A DNA stretch of 59,013 nucleotides from Bacteroidales bacterium (GTDB lineage: Bacteria > Bacteroidota > Bacteroidia > Bacteroidales > UBA7960): NCBI GenBank assembly GCA_003559855.1, contig PWJZ01000038.1, positions 1 through 59,013 on the forward strand, given 5' to 3'. A program made the position numbers and the translations under genes. Positions 55,896-59,013 of the stretch are shown here, piece by piece. The number at the start of each line of letters is the position of its first letter. The first letter of the stretch is position 1. Under the pieces are notes generated by a model. It was not told where the DNA came from. It saw nothing but the letters and a program-made list of their open reading frames with translations, and did not search any database.

Positions 55896-56816
55896 ATGAG
55901 GCGGCTGGCGATATGGATGGCCCAGATACGCGCCAATTTTCTGATACTGACACTTTTACTTGTTTTTACCGGGTTATCTACGGTTTATAAGTTTTATCCC
56001 GGCGAAGTCGAACATGGCTGTTTATATGCATTGATTATCACTGTTGGCGTAGTATTGTCTCATATATCGGTAAACCTGTTCAATGAATATTCCGATTATA
56101 ACACGAATATTGATTTCATAACCGAGCGTACTCCCTTCAGTGGTGGCAGCGGCATGCTGGTAAGAGGTGAAACATCGCCCCGGGCGGTGCTTACTGCTGC
56201 TGTCGTGTGCTTAGCGATTGCTTTTGTGACGGGGCTCTATTTTACATTCGTGTCGCACTGGACCATAATGGCGATAGCATTGTTTGGTACGTTAACGATA
56301 GTTCTTTATACTCCCGTGCTTGTGAAGTTTATGCTTGGGGAGCTGTTTTCAGGCATAACCCTTGGTTCCCTGGTGGTAATCGGCACATATATTGCCATGA
56401 CTGCAACCCCGTCAGAGGCTTTTACGGAACTTGCTCCGCTGCCCGTTATATTGATATCGCTGCCTTCAGGTATACTTACTTCATTATTGTTGTTGCTTAA
56501 CGAATTTCCCGATGTTGAAGCCGATAAAAAGGGCGGACGCAAACACCTGGTAATACGCTTCGGAAAACAAAAAGCAGCATGGATATATGCTGCGGGAATA
56601 TTCGTCACATTTCTGATAATTGCAATTATACCCATACTGGGATATGTAAGCCCATGGTTTTTTATAGCGCTAAGTACCCTTCCCCTGGCTGTTAAAGCCG
56701 CAGTGATTGCAATACGTAATTCAGAAAACCCTGAAAAAATAGTGACAGCCATGGGGTTAAATGTGTTTACGGTGCTTGCTACTAATCTTCTGATTGCAGT
56801 GGGAGTTCTGGTGTAA
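55896..56816 (+). CDS. UbiA-family prenyltransferase (MenA-like)
   Basis: A 306-residue membrane prenyltransferase with about eight or nine spans. The first Asp-rich motif is NLFNEYSDYNTNID (about 60-73), with FSGGSGMLVRGE after it; the second is NEFPDVEADKKGGRKHLVIRFG. The GGSG and KGGR features resemble MenA, the 1,4-dihydroxy-2-naphthoate polyprenyltransferase of menaquinone synthesis, which a Bacteroidetes member needs. UbiA relatives with other acceptors cannot be excluded. It is a single gene with no men neighbours. Confidence 0.85.
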   Translation: MRRLAIWMAQIRANFLILTLLLVFTGLSTVYKFYPGEVEHGCLYALIITVGVVLSHISVNLFNEYSDYNTNIDFITERTPFSGGSGMLVRGETSPRAVLTAAVVCLAIAFVTGLYFTFVSHWTIMAIALFGTLTIVLYTPVLVKFMLGELFSGITLGSLVVIGTYIAMTATPSEAFTELAPLPVILISLPSGILTSLLLLLNEFPDVEADKKGGRKHLVIRFGKQKAAWIYAAGIFVTFLIIAIIPILGYVSPWFFIALSTLPLAVKAAVIAIRNSENPEKIVTAMGLNVFTVLATNLLIAVGVLV

Positions 56817-56957
56817 AGGAGCCGGCAGTCTGAAGTGGACAATTATGTGTTGATAAACCACAATTATAAATTGGAACGCGGGGCTGTTATTTTTTTAAAA
56901 ATTTTGATTAGTGCATATTTTTTTATAGTTGTAATAGCATAAAAAATTTGTTAACCA

Positions 56958-57386
56958 TTAATTATCAACTTCAACAGTATTCTTTTTTAATTCTTCGCCT
57001 AAAGGTTGCATATTTAAGGTAGGCATAGTGACAGGACTTATTCCGGATAAAGTGGTAAGGCTTGAAATATATGCCCTGATGTAAGGAAACAGAATAGCAG
57101 GGGCGTTAATATAAAAATACCTTTCCAATTCTTTTTGTTCAATTTCAGAATCAAAAATATAATTTGCAATCGCAACTATTTCAATTTTAATGGCTTTTTT
57201 ATTGTCCTCTATTAATACTCCAAGTTGAAGCCTGAAAAATGAATCCTTTTTGTATATAAATCCTTTAGGCTTAAATCCCAACTTAAAAGAATTTCCAATT
57301 TTATCGCTTTTGATTTCAATTATTGATCTTGATATTCTAAAGTTTTTAAATTGAAATTTCGCGCTTTTAGTTTGTTGTTCTTTCAT
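56958..57386 (-). CDS. SecB-like export/TA chaperone
   Basis: A 142-residue protein resembling SecB. The clearest segment is NAPAILFPYIRAYISSLTT (about 94-112), which parallels the SecB P-x-L-L-F-P-Y-A-R motif, followed by MPTLNMQPLG, parallel to LPPINFxAL. SecB binds unfolded proteins; SecB-like proteins also act as antitoxin chaperones in toxin-antitoxin-chaperone systems, known from Mycobacterium. It is the last gene of a tight three-gene operon, 2 bp after the previous stop, with a HEPN-like protein. Chaperone role by family; partner by inference. Confidence 0.8.
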   Translation of the reverse strand: MKEQQTKSAKFQFKNFRISRSIIEIKSDKIGNSFKLGFKPKGFIYKKDSFFRLQLGVLIEDNKKAIKIEIVAIANYIFDSEIEQKELERYFYINAPAILFPYIRAYISSLTTLSGISPVTMPTLNMQPLGEELKKNTVEVDN

Positions 57387-57388
57387 AA

Positions 57389-57772
57389 CTATGCTGCTAA
57401 TGCATATTGTTCTTCAGATTCTATTTTTATAAAATTTTCTAAATTATCACCATTCTGCATCAAACAATCATCGAGAAATTTTATTTCTTCTCCAAATTGT
57501 TTAGCGCTGAATATATAATCGTGTTCTTCAATTTTTGACAGGGAATTGTCAGATAAGAATAAAAGGCTTTCCGGATAATATAATTTATCAAATTCCAAAC
57601 ATAAATTTGCTTCAACCTTAATATAATCCATATTATTTTCAAAACATTCAACCGGTTGCACTTCAATTAAATGAGTGAAGTTAGATTCGTTAAATTTATA
57701 TCTAAAGATTAATTCCGGAAATAAATTTCTGATTTCGTTAAGCCGGTATTTTATAAATTCATAAGATTTCAT
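57389..57772 (-). CDS. Unrecognised middle protein of the HEPN-SecB operon
   Basis: A 127-residue soluble protein, acidic, with a pattern such as FIKYRLNEIRNLFPEL at the start, VEVQPVECFENN-like acidic segments and FLDDCLMQNG near the end. I recognise no family. It overlaps the start of its upstream partner by 4 bp (ATGA) and ends 2 bp before the SecB-like gene, so all three are co-translated. It might be the antitoxin or the effector of the unit; that is inference. Confidence 0.72.
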   Translation of the reverse strand: MKSYEFIKYRLNEIRNLFPELIFRYKFNESNFTHLIEVQPVECFENNMDYIKVEANLCLEFDKLYYPESLLFLSDNSLSKIEEHDYIFSAKQFGEEIKFLDDCLMQNGDNLENFIKIESEEQYALAA

Positions 57773-58176
57773 ACATGGAACATTTCTGAAAGTTTGGTTC
57801 TTATTTCTTTTGCTAGATTCAAGGCTTTTTTGCTATCATCAAATGTTACATCAACATTTTCATAGTCTGACTGTTCCCTGAAGTTTCTTAAATCTCTTAT
57901 TTTATTGTTAAAATTTCTGTATTCAAAAAGTCCAAGATTATTTTTCATCTCTTCTCCGATAAATTTAATAACGTATGAGTGGGTATTTTGTTTTGCTGAG
58001 CCTATTTGTTTAGCTAAATCTTCATAATTTATGTCGAAGAAATATTTAATTGAATACTTCATTAATTGAAAACAACTGTAATAAGAGCAGTGTACGCTGG
58101 GAGCATAATAATTTGAATTTATAAGCACATCGGCAGCACAATAATTTAAAGCCGATTTTTCTTTTAACTTACTCAT
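57769..58176 (-). CDS. HEPN-domain-like protein
   Basis: A 135-residue all-helical protein resembling the HEPN (UPF0332-like) group. The N-terminal helix LKEKSALNYCAADVLINSN and the SVHCSYYSCFQLMKYS segment parallel the A-A-x-x-L...H-x-x-Y-Y motif. The C-terminal IRDLRNFREQSDYENVDV parallels the LRxxRxxADY motif. The R-x4-H RNase motif of typical HEPN toxins is absent, so it may be inactive as an RNase or use other residues. It is first in the operon. Confidence 0.75.
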   Translation of the reverse strand: MSKLKEKSALNYCAADVLINSNYYAPSVHCSYYSCFQLMKYSIKYFFDINYEDLAKQIGSAKQNTHSYVIKFIGEEMKNNLGLFEYRNFNNKIRDLRNFREQSDYENVDVTFDDSKKALNLAKEIRTKLSEMFHV

Positions 58177-58194
58177 CTGGTATAAAAAGGGTTA

Positions 58195-58202
58195 CAAATA
58201 TA
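58195..58202 (-). promoter_or_regulatory. -7 box of the HEPN operon
   Basis: TATATTTG on the minus strand, 18 bp before the HEPN start codon; consistent with a nearly leaderless transcript. No clear -33 element. Confidence 0.4.
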
Positions 58203-58317
58203 TAACATTAATTTGAATTTTAAAAATTAATCTTGAATCTAGCTCAAAAATCAAATTGAAAGCAAAACATCTCCAAAATTATCCTAAATTTGTTTATATA
58301 ATTTTCAAAACTATCCT

Positions 58318-58383
58318 ATGGCTTTAAGCTGGAATGAAATAAAGGCGAGGGCAATAAAGTTTTCGAAAAAACCAAAGTGCTGA
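58318..58383 (+). pseudogene. N-terminal remnant of an MmeI-like methyltransferase/endonuclease gene
   Basis: The 21 codons read MALSWNEIKARAIKFSK then a short tail and a stop. This opening closely matches the N-terminus of MmeI-like type IIL restriction-modification proteins (LSWNEIKxRAxxFSKE). The rest of the roughly 900-residue protein is missing. A TAAATTTG -7 box (58285-58292) precedes it, so the native promoter may survive. It looks like a deletion scar. Confidence 0.6.
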
Positions 58384-58466
58384 AGATATTTTCGTAATTG
58401 AAAATTACAAGAAAAAGAAATAGAGATTATCTTAAATAATTTATTAATAATGTATTTCCCAATTTA

Positions 58467-59013
58467 ATGAATATTACTTTAGCCACTAATATTAAAACTA
58501 ATTATAACGGTTTCAATTATTTAATAGAGTTGTACTATCAAACTCAAAAAACAAATGATTCAGTAATATACTTTGATTTTTCAGACACAAATTGGTTTGA
58601 AGCCAACTTATCAGCAATTTTAGGTGCAATTGTTGAATTATGCGAATATGATGGTAAAACTACTTCATTTATTAATCTTAAGCCAAAAATAAAAGATATA
58701 CTACATCGCAATAGTTTTTTACCGGACTATAGAAGGACTCTTGCCATTAATAAATATAATACTATCGTACCTTATAAAAAATTTGAACCTTATTCTGATA
58801 CGGATTTTATGAATTATGTAAAATCAGAGCTTTTGGCTAAACCTGATTTTCCAAAGCATAATAAACAATTGGGCAAGAAAATAAACGAATCGATTTTTGA
58901 GCTTTATGAAAATGCAAGGACTCATGGCAGATGCAAACAAATACATACTTGTGGCCAATATTATCCTAATAATACACCCAAAAGACTTGATTTTACTATT
59001 GTAGATATGGGCA
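58467..59013 (+). CDS. STAS-HATPase regulator/effector protein, partial
   Basis: An open frame from ATG at 58467 to the window end (182 codons, no stop yet). The first 90 residues look like a STAS-type fold: VIYFDFSDTNWFEANLSAIL, then GAIVELCEY. The later part begins a HATPase_c domain: N-box INESIFELYENARTHG (about 140-155) and the start of the G1 box, FTIVDMG, at the very end. Proteins with this STAS plus ATPase layout are seen beside a small STAS-like (DUF4325) gene in variable islands. Its second gene would lie beyond the window. Confidence 0.7.
   Translation, partial: MNITLATNIKTNYNGFNYLIELYYQTQKTNDSVIYFDFSDTNWFEANLSAILGAIVELCEYDGKTTSFINLKPKIKDILHRNSFLPDYRRTLAINKYNTIVPYKKFEPYSDTDFMNYVKSELLAKPDFPKHNKQLGKKINESIFELYENARTHGRCKQIHTCGQYYPNNTPKRLDFTIVDMG

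Noticed and set aside
1-59013. tRNA or rRNA genes
   Set aside because: I scanned for T-loop (GGTTCRANNCC) and acceptor signatures on both strands by eye and found none; a tRNAscan run would be decisive.

Overview
This window comes from a member of the Bacteroidetes, most likely a Bacteroidales-type anaerobe. Several signs point there. Promoters carry TAnnTTTG -7 boxes and starts lack Shine-Dalgarno sequences. There is a type IX secretion (T9SS) C-terminal sorting domain. DUF3098 sits beside ftsX, and DUF4270 sits between a short GT5 glycogen-synthase-like gene and glmS. Lipid A/LPS genes (waaA/kdtA, the adenylyltransferase half of HldE) show a Gram-negative envelope. I see no tRNA, rRNA or CRISPR array.

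Layout. 1-6.4 kb: a cut-off TrmO-like gene, a GH3-family enzyme, an M20 peptidase and an orphan XdhC, then a field of REP hairpins with their RAYT (REP-associated tyrosine) transposase and a methyltransferase. 6.4-14 kb: a LytS/LytTR two-component pair, a second RAYT with a different REP family and duplicated flanks, a serine hydrolase, an M55 D-aminopeptidase and an MttB-like methyltransferase. 14-24 kb: an M50 site-2 protease, a decayed T9SS beta-propeller gene, an epimerase, lnt, a TetR regulator with a likely operator, a phosphoesterase and an arginase-fold protein lacking metal ligands. 24-36.6 kb is core: topA, miaB, ispD-queA, truB-uppP-DUF3098-ftsX, and metH behind a SAM-I riboswitch with a very long leader. 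36.6-56.8 kb: an HD protein, a CtpA-type protease, hldE-C, a flippase-like protein, panD-panC, the GT5-like gene, DUF4270, glmS, waaA, a MITE-like element, an unusual Rieske-like lipoprotein, gpsA, thrH, thrC, a trans-sulfuration-type PLP enzyme and a UbiA prenyltransferase.

The last 2 kb (56.9-59.0 kb) differ: very AT-rich and accessory. A compact three-gene operon encodes a HEPN-like protein, an unrecognised 127-residue protein and a SecB-like chaperone. Divergent from it are a 21-codon scar of an MmeI-like restriction-modification gene and the start of a STAS-HATPase gene that runs off the window. This looks like the edge of a defence or mobile island. The HEPN-X-SecB operon is the best candidate here for an undescribed system.

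Functional links: metH (SAM-riboswitch controlled), the trans-sulfuration-type enzyme, thrC and thrH cover the methionine/threonine branch. ispD, uppP, glmS, waaA, hldE-C, lnt and ftsX serve the envelope. topA, miaB, truB, queA and trmO serve DNA topology and RNA modification.
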